NCBI GenBank assembly: GCA_017501695.1
Contig: JAFVWL010000005.1
Location: 62,001 to 126,000, forward strand
Source of the DNA: Oscillospiraceae bacterium
GTDB lineage: Bacteria; Bacillota; Clostridia; Oscillospirales; Oscillospiraceae
Direction: 5' to 3'
Length of the DNA stretch: 64,000 bases
Part shown: piece by piece, positions 16,881 through 25,192 of the stretch
Layout of the letters: every line of letters starts with the position of its first letter
Numbering within the stretch: the first letter of the stretch is position 1
Translations under genes and position numbers: made by a program
Notes under the pieces: generated by a model
Databases searched by the model: none
Told to the model about the DNA's origin: nothing
The model's input: the letters and a program-made list of their open reading frames with translations, nothing else

Positions 16881-17714
16881 ATGGATATGAATTGGTTTGA
16901 ATGCATTCTGTACGGTCTGGTGTCCGGTATGACAGAAATTCTGCCTGTTTCTTCTCAGGCCCACGAGGCGCTGCTTTTGAAACTTTTCGGAGCGGGGGAG
17001 AACCCCTTGCTGCGGATTTTGGTCCATACCGCCATTTGGGAAGCCCTGTACCTGTCCCTGCGGGACCATGTGGAGCTGATGCTCCAGGAACGGGACCTGG
17101 CCCGGATCCCGCCCCGGCGCCGTGACCGGCAGCCGGATCCCATTGCGCTTTTTGACCTGAAGCTGACCCGGTCGGCCCTGATCCCCATGCTTCTGGGCTT
17201 CGCGTTGTCCCCATTGCTTCAGTCCTGGCAGACGGACCTGAGCAAGGCCGCCATTTTCCTGGTGCTCAACGGCCTGATTTTGTACATTCCCTGCCGGATC
17301 CAATCCGGCAACAAGGACTCCCGGTCCATGACCGGGCTGGACAGCCTGCTGCTGGGTATTTCCGGAGCACTGGCGGTTTTTCCCGGCATTTCCCGGGTGG
17401 GCGCGGTGGTGTCCACAGCGGTGGGCCGGGGTGCCGATAAGGAACACGCCCTGCGCTGGGCCTTCCTGCTGTCCCTGGCGGCACTGATGGGAGTCATCGG
17501 CTTCGATGCGTTGGCCCTGTTCCGGACCGGGGTGGAAGCCCTGACAGTTCCTGTGGTGCTGTCCTATGCCCTGGCGACGGCAGCGGCATTTTTCGGGGCT
17601 GTGGCCGGAATTCGCGGTATGCGGTTCCTGGCGGTGCACACCGGATTCTCCGGCTTTTCCTACTATTGCTGGGGCGCGGCACTGTTCGCGTTCCTGATGT
17701 ATCTGACCATCTGA
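16881..17714 (+). CDS. Undecaprenyl-diphosphatase (BacA/UppP) family protein, divergent
   Basis: A 277-residue multi-helix membrane protein of the UppP/BacA family, which recycles the undecaprenyl carrier lipid for cell-wall synthesis and confers bacitracin tolerance. The first active-site motif is nearly intact (GMTEILPVSSQAH, with E19, S24, S25 and H28). The second motif, normally PGxSRSGxT, reads PGISRVGAV at 168-176, so one serine and one threonine are replaced by valine while the arginine R172 is kept. Hydrophobic helices fill the rest. It has a strong AAGGAGG site and its own promoter, and the next gene is spoIIIE. It may be an atypical or specialised phosphatase. Confidence 0.8.
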   Translation: MDMNWFECILYGLVSGMTEILPVSSQAHEALLLKLFGAGENPLLRILVHTAIWEALYLSLRDHVELMLQERDLARIPPRRRDRQPDPIALFDLKLTRSALIPMLLGFALSPLLQSWQTDLSKAAIFLVLNGLILYIPCRIQSGNKDSRSMTGLDSLLLGISGALAVFPGISRVGAVVSTAVGRGADKEHALRWAFLLSLAALMGVIGFDALALFRTGVEALTVPVVLSYALATAAAFFGAVAGIRGMRFLAVHTGFSGFSYYCWGAALFAFLMYLTI

Positions 17715-17731
17715 TCGGGAGGAGGTTTCCC

Positions 17732-20431
17732 ATGGCTGAGAAAAAGAAAAAATCCCAGGCGGAAAAGGTCGCTTCCGCCAAGCAATCCAAGAAAACTCCC
17801 GCGAAAACCGGAAAAAAGAAGACTGTGGAACCCGAGCAGACCCAACTGGACCTGACTGCCCGGCCCAATGTGCCCCTGCGCTACATTCTGGCGGTGGTTT
17901 GCCTGGCCCTGTTTGTGCTGTTTCTGGTGGTTGCCATTTTCCCGGAGGGCGCGCTGGTCATTCTGATCCGGGATTTCATCATGGGTCTTGTGGGCAAGGC
18001 CGGCTTCTTCGCGGCGATCCCCGTGATGGCGTACTTATTCTTCATTCTGGCCTTCAGCGGCAAGCGTCCCGTGCGGATGCGGAGCATCTGCGCTTTGGTG
18101 TTTGCGTTTCTGTGCGGTTTTTTGTCCCATCTGTTTTATAATACGGAGATTCCCTCCGGCTTCCTGGATACGGTGGGAAGCCTGTACTTCGGCGGTATTC
18201 AGGGCATTACTGGCGGCCTGATCTCCGGCGGCGCGGCAGAGCTGGTGAAGAACCTCTGCGGTCCTGTGATCTCCTATATTCTGTGCATTCTGGGCATGAT
18301 CCTGTCCCTGCTGGCGGCGATGCAGATCACCGTTGCCAGCGTGGTCCGTGCCATCCAAAACCGGCCCCGGGCGGACTGGGAGCTGGAGGAGGATGAGCCT
18401 GAGGAGCCTGCTGTGAAGGTGGTCAACACCATCGCCAAGAAGCGAATCGAATATGTGGAGCAGAAACGGGCGAAAAATGCCCAGAAAGCTCTGGATAAGC
18501 CCAAGACTCCCGAAGAAAAGGCCCAGGAAATTATCCGTCAGATCGAGGGGGATGTGGAGGAGCCTGTGGCTGTGGCCGGTGTGGCCGTGACCACGGATCA
18601 GGAGCAGGAGATCACTTCTCCGGAACCGGAGGTCCTGCCGGAGCGGAAGCAACCCGCTCCCGCCAAAAACGAAGCCCTGCCGGAGTTTGACCCCACCCGG
18701 ATCCCGGAAAAAATGCCCGAATATGTGCCCATGACGGAGCCGGAGCCTGTTCCGGAGGAACCCATTGCTGTGGACCCGGAGGTTCAGGAATCCGTTGCCA
18801 AGCAGAAGGTCACCGCCAAGGACGCGGAGCAGGCCGCGGCGGAGGTTGCCGCCGCCATTGCCCAGCAGGAGCAGGCCCAGGCGGAGGAAGTGAAGCCCGT
18901 CTATCATTATCCCCCCATCGATCTGCTGAAGATCCCCGGCCGGGGCGGAGCCGACGGTACCGCGGAAATGAAGGAAAACTCCCGGCGGCTCAACGAGACC
19001 CTGGCCAGCTTTAAGATCGAAGCCCACATTGTCAATGTGACCCGAGGTCCCAGCGTGACCCGGTATGAGGTGGAACTGGAAAAGGGTGTCCGCCTCAGCA
19101 AGCTGACCTCCGCCGCCGATGATATCGCCTTGAATCTGGGTGCATCCGGCGTTCGGATCGCTGCGGTGCCGGACAAGATCTCCGTGGTGGGTATCGAAGT
19201 GCCCAACAAGGCCGTAACCACCGTGTCCCTGCGGGAGGTCATAGATTCTCCCGAATTCAATAAGGCCAAGTCCAAGTCCAGCTTCGCCGTGGGCAAGGAT
19301 ATCGGCGGCAAGTGCATCATCGGCAACATTGCCAAGCTGCCCCATATGCTGATCGCCGGTACCACCGGCTCCGGTAAGTCCGTTTGCATGAACTCCATCA
19401 TTATCTCTCTGCTGTACAAGGCCAACCCGGATGAGGTGAAACTCATCATGGTGGACCCTAAAATGGTGGAACTGGGCATTTATAACGGCATTCCCCACCT
19501 GCTGATTCCCGTGGTTACAGACCCCAAGAAGGCCGCCGGATCCCTCCAGTGGACGGTGACGGAAATGATGCGCCGGTACAAGTACATGAGCGACGCCGGT
19601 GTCCGGGATCTGGAATCCTATAACGCCATGATCGAAAACGAGGAGATCGAAGGTGTGAAGCTTCCCCAGGTGGTGGTCATCATCGATGAGCTGGCGGACC
19701 TGATGCTGGTAGCCGCCAAGGAGGTGGAGGAATCCATCTGCCGCATCGCCCAGATGGGCCGTGCCTCCGGTATTCACCTGGTCATTGCCACCCAGCGTCC
19801 CTCCGCCGATGTGATCACGGGTCTGATGAAGGCCAACATTCCCTCCCGCATTGCCTTCGCCGTGGCCTCCGCCATGGAATCCCGGATCATTCTGGATACC
19901 CAGGGCGCGGAGAAGCTGGTGGGCAAGGGCGATATGCTCTTCGCGCCCATTGGCACCGGCAAGCCCCAGCGTGTCCAGGGCTGTTTCGTCAGCGACCCGG
20001 AGGTGGAAGCTGTGGCAACCTTTGTGAAGAATAATTATGTCACCAATTACGACGAATCCGTCATGGACGAGATCGAGCGGAAAGCGGCCCAGACCGGGAA
20101 CACCAAGTCTGCCGCGTCCGACCCGGAGCCCAACGCGGAGGAGCTGGACGGTGATGAAATGCTGCCCCAGGCCGTGGATGTGATCCTGGAAACGGGGCAG
20201 GCCTCCGTTTCCATGCTTCAGCGGCGGCTGAAGCTGGGCTATGCCCGTGCCGCCCGGATCGTGGATGAGATGGAGGAAAAGGGCATCGTGGGCCCCTTCC
20301 AGGGCAGTAAGCCCCGGTCCATCCTGATCACCAAGGAGCAGTGGGCCGCTATGAAGGGCGGTCAGCCCACCCAAATGGAATTCAGCGATCTGGAGGAAAC
20401 GAACCCCGGCGTTCCGGAGGAGATCGACTGA
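17732..20431 (+). CDS. spoIIIE: DNA translocase FtsK/SpoIIIE
   Basis: DNA pump of the FtsK/SpoIIIE family. It moves chromosomes through the division or sporulation septum. The 899-residue protein has a basic N-terminus, about four membrane helices at 50-220, a long charged linker rich in Glu, Pro and Ala at 220-400, then the motor: GTTGSGKS Walker A near 545, VVVIIDELADLMLV Walker B, and the IATQRPSADVITG segment. A C-terminal gamma winged helix (VSMLQRRLKLGYARAARIVDEME) recognises polar DNA sequences. The ATG at 17732, preceded by GGGAGGAGG, is chosen over one 66 bases upstream inside the previous gene. In spore formers this gene is usually spoIIIE. Confidence 0.94.
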   Translation: MAEKKKKSQAEKVASAKQSKKTPAKTGKKKTVEPEQTQLDLTARPNVPLRYILAVVCLALFVLFLVVAIFPEGALVILIRDFIMGLVGKAGFFAAIPVMAYLFFILAFSGKRPVRMRSICALVFAFLCGFLSHLFYNTEIPSGFLDTVGSLYFGGIQGITGGLISGGAAELVKNLCGPVISYILCILGMILSLLAAMQITVASVVRAIQNRPRADWELEEDEPEEPAVKVVNTIAKKRIEYVEQKRAKNAQKALDKPKTPEEKAQEIIRQIEGDVEEPVAVAGVAVTTDQEQEITSPEPEVLPERKQPAPAKNEALPEFDPTRIPEKMPEYVPMTEPEPVPEEPIAVDPEVQESVAKQKVTAKDAEQAAAEVAAAIAQQEQAQAEEVKPVYHYPPIDLLKIPGRGGADGTAEMKENSRRLNETLASFKIEAHIVNVTRGPSVTRYEVELEKGVRLSKLTSAADDIALNLGASGVRIAAVPDKISVVGIEVPNKAVTTVSLREVIDSPEFNKAKSKSSFAVGKDIGGKCIIGNIAKLPHMLIAGTTGSGKSVCMNSIIISLLYKANPDEVKLIMVDPKMVELGIYNGIPHLLIPVVTDPKKAAGSLQWTVTEMMRRYKYMSDAGVRDLESYNAMIENEEIEGVKLPQVVVIIDELADLMLVAAKEVEESICRIAQMGRASGIHLVIATQRPSADVITGLMKANIPSRIAFAVASAMESRIILDTQGAEKLVGKGDMLFAPIGTGKPQRVQGCFVSDPEVEAVATFVKNNYVTNYDESVMDEIERKAAQTGNTKSAASDPEPNAEELDGDEMLPQAVDVILETGQASVSMLQRRLKLGYARAARIVDEMEEKGIVGPFQGSKPRSILITKEQWAAMKGGQPTQMEFSDLEETNPGVPEEID

Positions 20432-20519
20432 TCCCAAGCTGTACCGGGGATCACCCGTTATGGTAATATTTTGCATCGCATCCGGAAGGCCGGAGCGACA
20501 GCAAGGAGGAAAATTACAT

Positions 20520-21158
20520 ATGCAAACCAACAAACAGCACAGCAGCGTGTTGCTGCTGACCCAGATGGCGGTGCTCATCGCCATTATGCTGGTGCTGGAA
20601 ACCACAGGTCTGGGAATGATCAAGATCGGTCTTCTGGAAATGACCATCCTGCAGTTCCCTGTGATCGTTGGTGCCATCACCATGGGACCCGCTGCCGGTG
20701 CCGGACTGGGTCTGGTATTCGGCCTTATCAGTTTCTGGGAATGCTTCGGCAAGAGCGCCTTCGGCGCGACGCTGCTGGGCATTAACCCCATTTTCACCTT
20801 CCTGGTGTGCGTTCCCACCCGGACCCTCATGGGCCTGCTCTGCGGAATGACCTACAAGGCGGTCCACGGTGTTCTGGTTCAGGGCAGGACCGGGGTAGGC
20901 CAGGTTGTGAAGATGGTGCCCTATGTGGCAGCCAGTCTCGCCGGAGCCCTGCTGAACACGGCTTTCTTTATGGGCACTCTGGTGGTGCTCTTCGGCAGCA
21001 CGGAATTCATCCGTGGCTATATGGACATGGCCGGAACGACCAACCCCATTGTGTTCATCTGCTGGTTCGTGGGCATCCAGGGCCTTGTGGAAGCATTGCT
21101 TTGCGCGTTCCTGGGCACCGCCGTCAGCCGCGGTGTCAACGCTGTGCTGAAAAAATAA
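20520..21158 (+). CDS. ECF transporter S component
   Basis: Substrate-binding membrane subunit of an energy-coupling factor (ECF) vitamin or cofactor importer. The 212-residue product has six hydrophobic segments and the glycine-rich S-component pattern (ETTGLGMIKIGLLEMTILQFPVIVGAITMGPAAGAGLG-type text), followed by GINPIFTFLVCVPTRTLMG. The start at 20520 has an AAGGAGG site 9 bases upstream; the in-frame upstream GTG-type start lacks one. No EcfA or EcfT genes are nearby, so it presumably shares a common ECF module encoded elsewhere. The vitamin is not identifiable, and no known riboswitch was recognised in the 88 bases before it. Confidence 0.85.
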   Translation: MQTNKQHSSVLLLTQMAVLIAIMLVLETTGLGMIKIGLLEMTILQFPVIVGAITMGPAAGAGLGLVFGLISFWECFGKSAFGATLLGINPIFTFLVCVPTRTLMGLLCGMTYKAVHGVLVQGRTGVGQVVKMVPYVAASLAGALLNTAFFMGTLVVLFGSTEFIRGYMDMAGTTNPIVFICWFVGIQGLVEALLCAFLGTAVSRGVNAVLKK

Positions 21159-21167
21159 GTTTATCTG

Positions 21168-21201
21168 AAAAGCACTCGCCATTTGGCGGGTGCTTTTTTT
21201 G
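21168..21201 (+). terminator. Intrinsic terminator of the ECF S gene
   Basis: AAAGCACTCGCC and GGCGGGTGCTTT form a strong hairpin with loop ATTT, ending in a run of seven T. Confidence 0.92.
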
Positions 21202-21208
21202 CGCCGGG

Positions 21209-21237
21209 GGTATTTTTCCCTGGGACAGGCATAGTCT
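21209..21237 (+). promoter_or_regulatory. Candidate sigma-E promoter of the spoIIIA operon
   Basis: CATAGTCT (21230-21237) fits the sigma-E/sigma-K -10 pattern CATANNNT. A -35-like GGTATTT (21209-21215) lies 14 bases upstream. It sits 19 bases before the spoIIIAA start. The spoIIIA operon is known to be sigma-E dependent in B. subtilis. Confidence 0.7.
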
Positions 21238-21256
21238 GTTTCAGGAGATGATGCCA

Positions 21257-22081
21257 ATGCGATGTGCCTGGGAGGAATTATTGAATCTGCTGCCCATGTG
21301 GATGCGGCAGCCGGTGGACAGGCAGGGGAGGGATACGCTTCAGGAAATACGCCTGCGCCGGGGAAGGCCTCCGGAACTGGTGAGCCGCGCCGGATCCATC
21401 TGGCTGGAACGGCAGGCGGAGGAAACAGATTTGCGGTTTGTCATCAACGCCGCGTCCCGATATTCCCCCTGGGCCAGCAGCTCTGTGGGTCAGGGGTATC
21501 TGACGGCTCCCGGAGGCCATCGGGTGGGGGTCTGCGGGGAGGCCGTGGTTCAGGAAAAGGGCATTACCGCCATCCGGGAGTATCATTCCCTGTGCCTGCG
21601 TATTGCCCGGGACGTTCCGGATATTGCCCGGGGACTGGCCCTGGACCGATCACTGCTGATCCTGGGAAGCCCCGGTACGGGAAAAACCACGCTTCTGCGG
21701 GATCTGGTCCGGACGCGTTCCAACCGGGCACCGGGGGCAGTGGTTGTGGTGGACGAGCGGGGAGAGCTGTTTCCCGTGGGCTTCGACTGCGGGAAGCGGA
21801 CCGATGTACTGACGCTCTGCCCAAAGCCTCAGGGGATCGAAATGGCCCTGCGGACCATGGGACCGGCCTGCATCGCTGTGGATGAGATCACTTCGGAACG
21901 GGACTGCGATGCCCTGGTTCAGGCAGGGTGGTGCGGGATCCATGTGCTGGCAACGGTCCACGCAAGCTCCCGGCGGGATCTGGAACGGCGGCAGCTATAC
22001 CGTCATGTGCTGGAATGCGGATTATTTGAGGAATTGGTGATTTTACAGAAGGACAAGTCCTGGCGGACAGAAAGGATATGA
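21257..22081 (+). CDS. spoIIIAA: Stage III sporulation protein AA, ATPase
   Basis: SpoIIIAA is the secretion-type ATPase of the spoIIIA-spoIIQ channel connecting mother cell and forespore. The 274-residue product has Walker A GSPGTGKT near 137-144, a Walker B-like VVVVDERGEL, and DEITSERDCDAL further on. I choose the third of three closely spaced ATGs (21248, 21251, 21257) because AGGAG ends at 21247, giving a 9-base spacing. A longer open frame upstream has no start signal and overlaps the ECF gene. It is the first gene of a complete spoIIIAA-AH operon. Confidence 0.93.
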   Translation: MRCAWEELLNLLPMWMRQPVDRQGRDTLQEIRLRRGRPPELVSRAGSIWLERQAEETDLRFVINAASRYSPWASSSVGQGYLTAPGGHRVGVCGEAVVQEKGITAIREYHSLCLRIARDVPDIARGLALDRSLLILGSPGTGKTTLLRDLVRTRSNRAPGAVVVVDERGELFPVGFDCGKRTDVLTLCPKPQGIEMALRTMGPACIAVDEITSERDCDALVQAGWCGIHVLATVHASSRRDLERRQLYRHVLECGLFEELVILQKDKSWRTERI

Positions 22082-22083
22082 CT

Positions 22084-22596
22084 ATGACCATCAAGATCAT
22101 CGGCGCTGTACTTATTATTCTGGGCTGCGGCAGTGTGGGCTTTGCCATGACTGCCGCCCACCGGCGGGAGGAAGGAAATCTGCGGGCATTGATCGCCGCC
22201 CTGGATTTTATGCAGTGCGAGCTGCAGTACCGGCTGACGCCCTTGCCGGACCTGTGCCGGCTGACGGCTGCCCAATGCGGAGGGGCTTTGCGAAGCCTCT
22301 TTATCCATCTTGCCCAGGAGCTGGAGGATCAGATTTCGCCGGATGTATTTCACTGTATGAACGCGGCGCTGGCAAAAACGCCAAAGCTGACACCCCAGGC
22401 CGTGTCCGCCCTCCAGGCTTTGGGCAGGAGCCTGGGCCGGTTTCATCTGGAAGGCCAGCTCCTGGGGTTGGAAAACGCCCGGCACAACTGCAGGTCGGCC
22501 CTGGAAAAGCTGTCGGAAAATCAGGAGGTCCGGCTCCGGGGCTACCAGACCTTGAGCCTTTGTGCCGGAGCGGCACTGGCCATTTTGTTTCTGTAA
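22084..22596 (+). CDS. spoIIIAB: Stage III sporulation protein AB
   Basis: SpoIIIAB is a membrane protein of the SpoIIIA complex distantly related to GspF/platform proteins of type II secretion. About 170 residues long, it opens with a hydrophobic helix (IKIIGAVLIILGCGSVGFAM) and ends with another (GAALAILFL), with a helical soluble core between that includes RLTPLPDLC, a family-like motif. Two start choices exist: 22078, overlapping the spoIIIAA stop, and 22084, which is 7 bases after AAAGGA. I prefer the latter. Confidence 0.9.
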   Translation: MTIKIIGAVLIILGCGSVGFAMTAAHRREEGNLRALIAALDFMQCELQYRLTPLPDLCRLTAAQCGGALRSLFIHLAQELEDQISPDVFHCMNAALAKTPKLTPQAVSALQALGRSLGRFHLEGQLLGLENARHNCRSALEKLSENQEVRLRGYQTLSLCAGAALAILFL

Positions 22597-22599
22597 GCT

Positions 22600-22794
22600 A
22601 TGGATATTGATCTGATTTTTAAGATCGCCGCCATTGGCATCATCGTGTCCGTGCTGAACCAAGTGCTCTCCCGGTCCGGCCGGGATGAGCAGGCCACTAT
22701 GACCACCCTGGCAGGGCTGGTGGTGGTGCTCATGATGATCACCCAGGAGATCGCCAAGCTATTTGACCTGGTCAAGGATCTGTTTCACTTTTAA
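22600..22794 (+). CDS. spoIIIAC: Stage III sporulation protein AC
   Basis: SpoIIIAC is a 64-residue membrane protein of the channel assembly. It has two hydrophobic helices, the first around LIFKIAAIGIIVSVLNQVL and the second around MTTLAGLVVVLMMITQEI, with a short polar loop (SRSGRDEQA) between. The length and position are exactly those of the family. Its TAA overlaps the next ATG as TAATG, indicating translational coupling to spoIIIAD. Confidence 0.93.
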   Translation: MDIDLIFKIAAIGIIVSVLNQVLSRSGRDEQATMTTLAGLVVVLMMITQEIAKLFDLVKDLFHF

Positions 22795-23192
22795 TGGACA
22801 TTTATTTCAAAACCGTCGCCGGGGCCCTGGTCGCCGCGGTGCTTTGTCTGACCCTGGCAAAGCAGGGGAAGGAGTTTTCCTTGCTTCTGCTGGTGCTTGT
22901 CACCGGGATGATCACGGTACTGGCTCTGGAATATCTGGACCCGGTGATGGCCTTTTTCCGGCGGCTGGAGGATCTGATCGGTCTGGATTCCGGAGTCCTG
23001 CGGATCCTGCTGAAAATTGTGGGCATCAGCGTGGTGGGGGAAACCGCCGGAATGATCTGCGCCGACAGCGGGAACGGTGCCCTGGCAAAGGGCTTGCAGT
23101 TTTTGACCGGGATCCTGGTGCTGTGGCTGTCGCTGCCCATGCTGGAGGGTCTGCTGGAGCTGATGGATTCGATTCTGAGGGAATTAGGATGA
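22794..23192 (+). CDS. spoIIIAD: Stage III sporulation protein AD
   Basis: SpoIIIAD is a 132-residue membrane protein of the mother-cell channel. It has four hydrophobic segments and a conserved central part (LLKIVGISVVGETAGMICADSG) typical of the family. It starts within the spoIIIAC stop codon and ends with an ATGA overlap into spoIIIAE. These couplings point to fixed stoichiometry of the SpoIIIA proteins. Confidence 0.93.
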   Translation: MDIYFKTVAGALVAAVLCLTLAKQGKEFSLLLLVLVTGMITVLALEYLDPVMAFFRRLEDLIGLDSGVLRILLKIVGISVVGETAGMICADSGNGALAKGLQFLTGILVLWLSLPMLEGLLELMDSILRELG

Positions 23193-24208
23193 ACTTGCTG
23201 AATACGCTGTCTATGGCGGGAATTTTGCCGCTGACGGAGTTTCCTGTGCCGGAGCCCTCCGGCAACCTGTGGGTTCCGGAACAGCCGGATTCCTTTTGGG
23301 AAGGAGTCCGGGAAATCGTGCTCAAGGCTCTTCCGGAGCTGCAGCCGGCGCTTGCGGAGGGCCTGTGGGCCTGCCTGGTGATCCTGGCGGTGGTTCTGCT
23401 GGTGGCTGTGGTGCGGACCTTTCCCGGGTCCACGGAACAGGCCGTGGAGCTGGCAGGTGCCGTGGCTACGGGAACATTGCTGCTGCGGTCCACCCATTCT
23501 CTGGTGGGCCTGGGGGTGGATACGGTGCGCCAACTCAGCGAATACGGCAAATTGCTGCTTCCGGTAATGGCCGCGGCTTTGGCGGGCAGCGGCGGCACCG
23601 TGACCTCAGCGGCCCTGTACGGCGGCACGGTCATCTTCGATACGGTTCTCAGCAGCCTGATCACCCGGTTTCTGGTGCCCATGATCTACGTGTATCTGTG
23701 CCTTTGTGTGGCGAATCAGGCCCTGGGGGAGGATACCCTGAAAAAACTGGCGGATCTGCTGAAATGGCTTATGACCTGGGGGCTGAAGATCATCCTGTAT
23801 TTATTTACCGGGTACATCGGTCTGACGGGGGTGGTCAGCGGCACCACCGATGCCGCCGCCATGAAAGCTGCGAAGCTGACCGTTTCCGGCATGATTCCTG
23901 TGGTGGGCGGGATCCTTTCCGATGCCTCGGAAGCCGTGCTCATCGGCGCGGACGCGGCGAAAAACGCCGTGGGGATCTACGGGATGCTGGCGGTGCTTGC
24001 CATCTGGCTCCGCCCGTTTCTGGAAATCGGGGTTCAGTATCTGCTGCTGAAGGCCACGGCGGCGGTGTGCGGTATCTTCGGCACCAAGCGTTCCGTGGGA
24101 CTTGTGAAGGACTATTCCGGCGCCATGGGGCTGCTGCTGGCTATGACCGGGGCCTGCTGCTTCCTGCTGCTGGTGAGCTTGATCTGTTTTTTGAAAGGGG
24201 TGGGATAA
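23189..24208 (+). CDS. spoIIIAE: Stage III sporulation protein AE
   Basis: SpoIIIAE is the large multi-spanning membrane protein of the SpoIIIA complex. The 339-residue product begins with a short exported-type N-terminus, then contains six or more hydrophobic helices. Characteristic text includes TGYIGLTGVVSGTTDAAAMKAAK and SGMIPVVGGILSDASEAVL, with the G/S-rich loops conserved in the family. The ATG at 23189 overlaps the spoIIIAD stop by 4 bases. A longer in-frame opening upstream is the shadow of spoIIIAD and is not used. Confidence 0.93.
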   Translation: MNLLNTLSMAGILPLTEFPVPEPSGNLWVPEQPDSFWEGVREIVLKALPELQPALAEGLWACLVILAVVLLVAVVRTFPGSTEQAVELAGAVATGTLLLRSTHSLVGLGVDTVRQLSEYGKLLLPVMAAALAGSGGTVTSAALYGGTVIFDTVLSSLITRFLVPMIYVYLCLCVANQALGEDTLKKLADLLKWLMTWGLKIILYLFTGYIGLTGVVSGTTDAAAMKAAKLTVSGMIPVVGGILSDASEAVLIGADAAKNAVGIYGMLAVLAIWLRPFLEIGVQYLLLKATAAVCGIFGTKRSVGLVKDYSGAMGLLLAMTGACCFLLLVSLICFLKGVG

Positions 24209-24681
24209 TTCCGGACCTTCGTACATACATCTTGTCTGTGACCGCCGCGGCGGTGCTGTGTGCTCTGGTCAACAGTCTGAGCGGATCCAGGGGCATGGCC
24301 GGAGCGGTGCTGAAAATGGTCACCGGGCTGGTTATGGCCGCGGTGATCCTGGGACCCCTGGAAAAGCACTGGGACCTGGATCTGAACCGGCGGTTTCAGG
24401 AGCTGGATCAGCAGGTCAGTGCCGCCGTGGCAAAGGGGGAGGAGATTTCCCAAAATGCCCTGCGCCAGCGCATAAAGCAGGAGACGGAAGCATATATTTT
24501 GGACAAAGCGGCCCGGCTTGGACTGACCCTGGAGGTCCGGGTGGACTTGAGTGACGATGATTTACCGGTGCCCGTGGGGGTTACCCTGCGGGGTGCCGTG
24601 TCTCCCGCCGCCCGGGCGGAGCTGGAAGCTATGATCCGACAGGATCTGGGAATCGGGAAGGAGGGACAGGTATGGGTATGA
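24208..24681 (+). CDS. spoIIIAF: Stage III sporulation protein AF, probable ATT start
   Basis: SpoIIIAF is a membrane-anchored component of the SpoIIIA complex. The product (about 157 residues) begins with two hydrophobic helices (TYILSVTAAAVLCALVNSL and MVTGLVMAAVILGPL), then has a soluble domain ending in VRVDLSDDDLPVPVGVTL and a C-terminal alpha-beta portion. No ATG, GTG or TTG lies where the family start should be. A purine-rich AAAGGGGTGGG site ends 4 bases before ATT at 24208, arranged as TAATT over the spoIIIAE stop, just as TAATG would be. I infer an ATT start. TTG at 24232 is possible but lacks a ribosome site and would cut into the first helix. Confidence 0.8.
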   Translation: MPDLRTYILSVTAAAVLCALVNSLSGSRGMAGAVLKMVTGLVMAAVILGPLEKHWDLDLNRRFQELDQQVSAAVAKGEEISQNALRQRIKQETEAYILDKAARLGLTLEVRVDLSDDDLPVPVGVTLRGAVSPAARAELEAMIRQDLGIGKEGQVWV

Positions 24682-25178
24682 ACACATGGATGGAAAAGCC
24701 GGTCCAACTGCTGAGCAAATACCGCTATGCCCTGCTGATCCTGGTCATCGGCCTTGTGCTGATGCTGCTGCCGGACTGGAACCCCGGGGATGAGGTTTCC
24801 CCAACGGTCCCGGCGGTGCAGACCGAAGCCCAGACACCGGAGCAGAAGCTGGAAGCCATCCTTGCCTCGGTCCGGGGCGCGGGGAAGGTTCAGGTCCTGC
24901 TGAGCCGGGCGGAAGGGGAGAAGACCACCTACCAAACCGACACGGACATTTCCACAGGCCAGGATTCTGGGTCCCAGCGGTCCGATACGGTGACGGTAAC
25001 GGACCAGAACCGGAATCAGACGGGCCTTGTTGTCCAGGTGAATCCCCCGGTGTATCTGGGCGCCATCATCGTCTGTCAGGGTGCCGATGATCCGGCGGTA
25101 CGGCTTGCCATCGTGGACGCGGTATCCAAATACACGGGCCTGGGAGCCAATCAAATATCCGTTTTGAAAATGAAATGA
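24672..25178 (+). CDS. spoIIIAG: Stage III sporulation protein AG
   Basis: SpoIIIAG forms a large ring in the intermembrane space between mother cell and forespore. The 168-residue protein has one N-terminal membrane helix (YALLILVIGLVLMLLP, about 21-37), a linker, and a ring-building domain with VQVLLSRAEGEKTTYQTD and NPPVYLGAIIVCQGADDPAVRLAI, matching the family. The ATG has an AAGGAGGG site 6 bases upstream and overlaps spoIIIAF by 10 bases. Confidence 0.92.
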   Translation: MGMNTWMEKPVQLLSKYRYALLILVIGLVLMLLPDWNPGDEVSPTVPAVQTEAQTPEQKLEAILASVRGAGKVQVLLSRAEGEKTTYQTDTDISTGQDSGSQRSDTVTVTDQNRNQTGLVVQVNPPVYLGAIIVCQGADDPAVRLAIVDAVSKYTGLGANQISVLKMK

Positions 25179-25192
25179 ATGGAGGAGCTTGC

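Noticed and set aside
20432..20519. Riboswitch before the ECF S component
   Set aside because: Short and with only weak pairing; no known riboswitch core was recognised.
18035..20830. A 931-codon open frame on the minus strand opposite spoIIIE
   Set aside because: It exactly mirrors spoIIIE and part of the ECF gene, has no ribosome site or recognisable domain, and its His/Gly/Leu-rich composition is what GC-rich antisense frames give.
20807..21256. Upstream extension of spoIIIAA reaching into the ECF gene
   Set aside because: The extension overlaps the ECF gene and terminator, and spoIIIAA has a good ribosome site before 21257.
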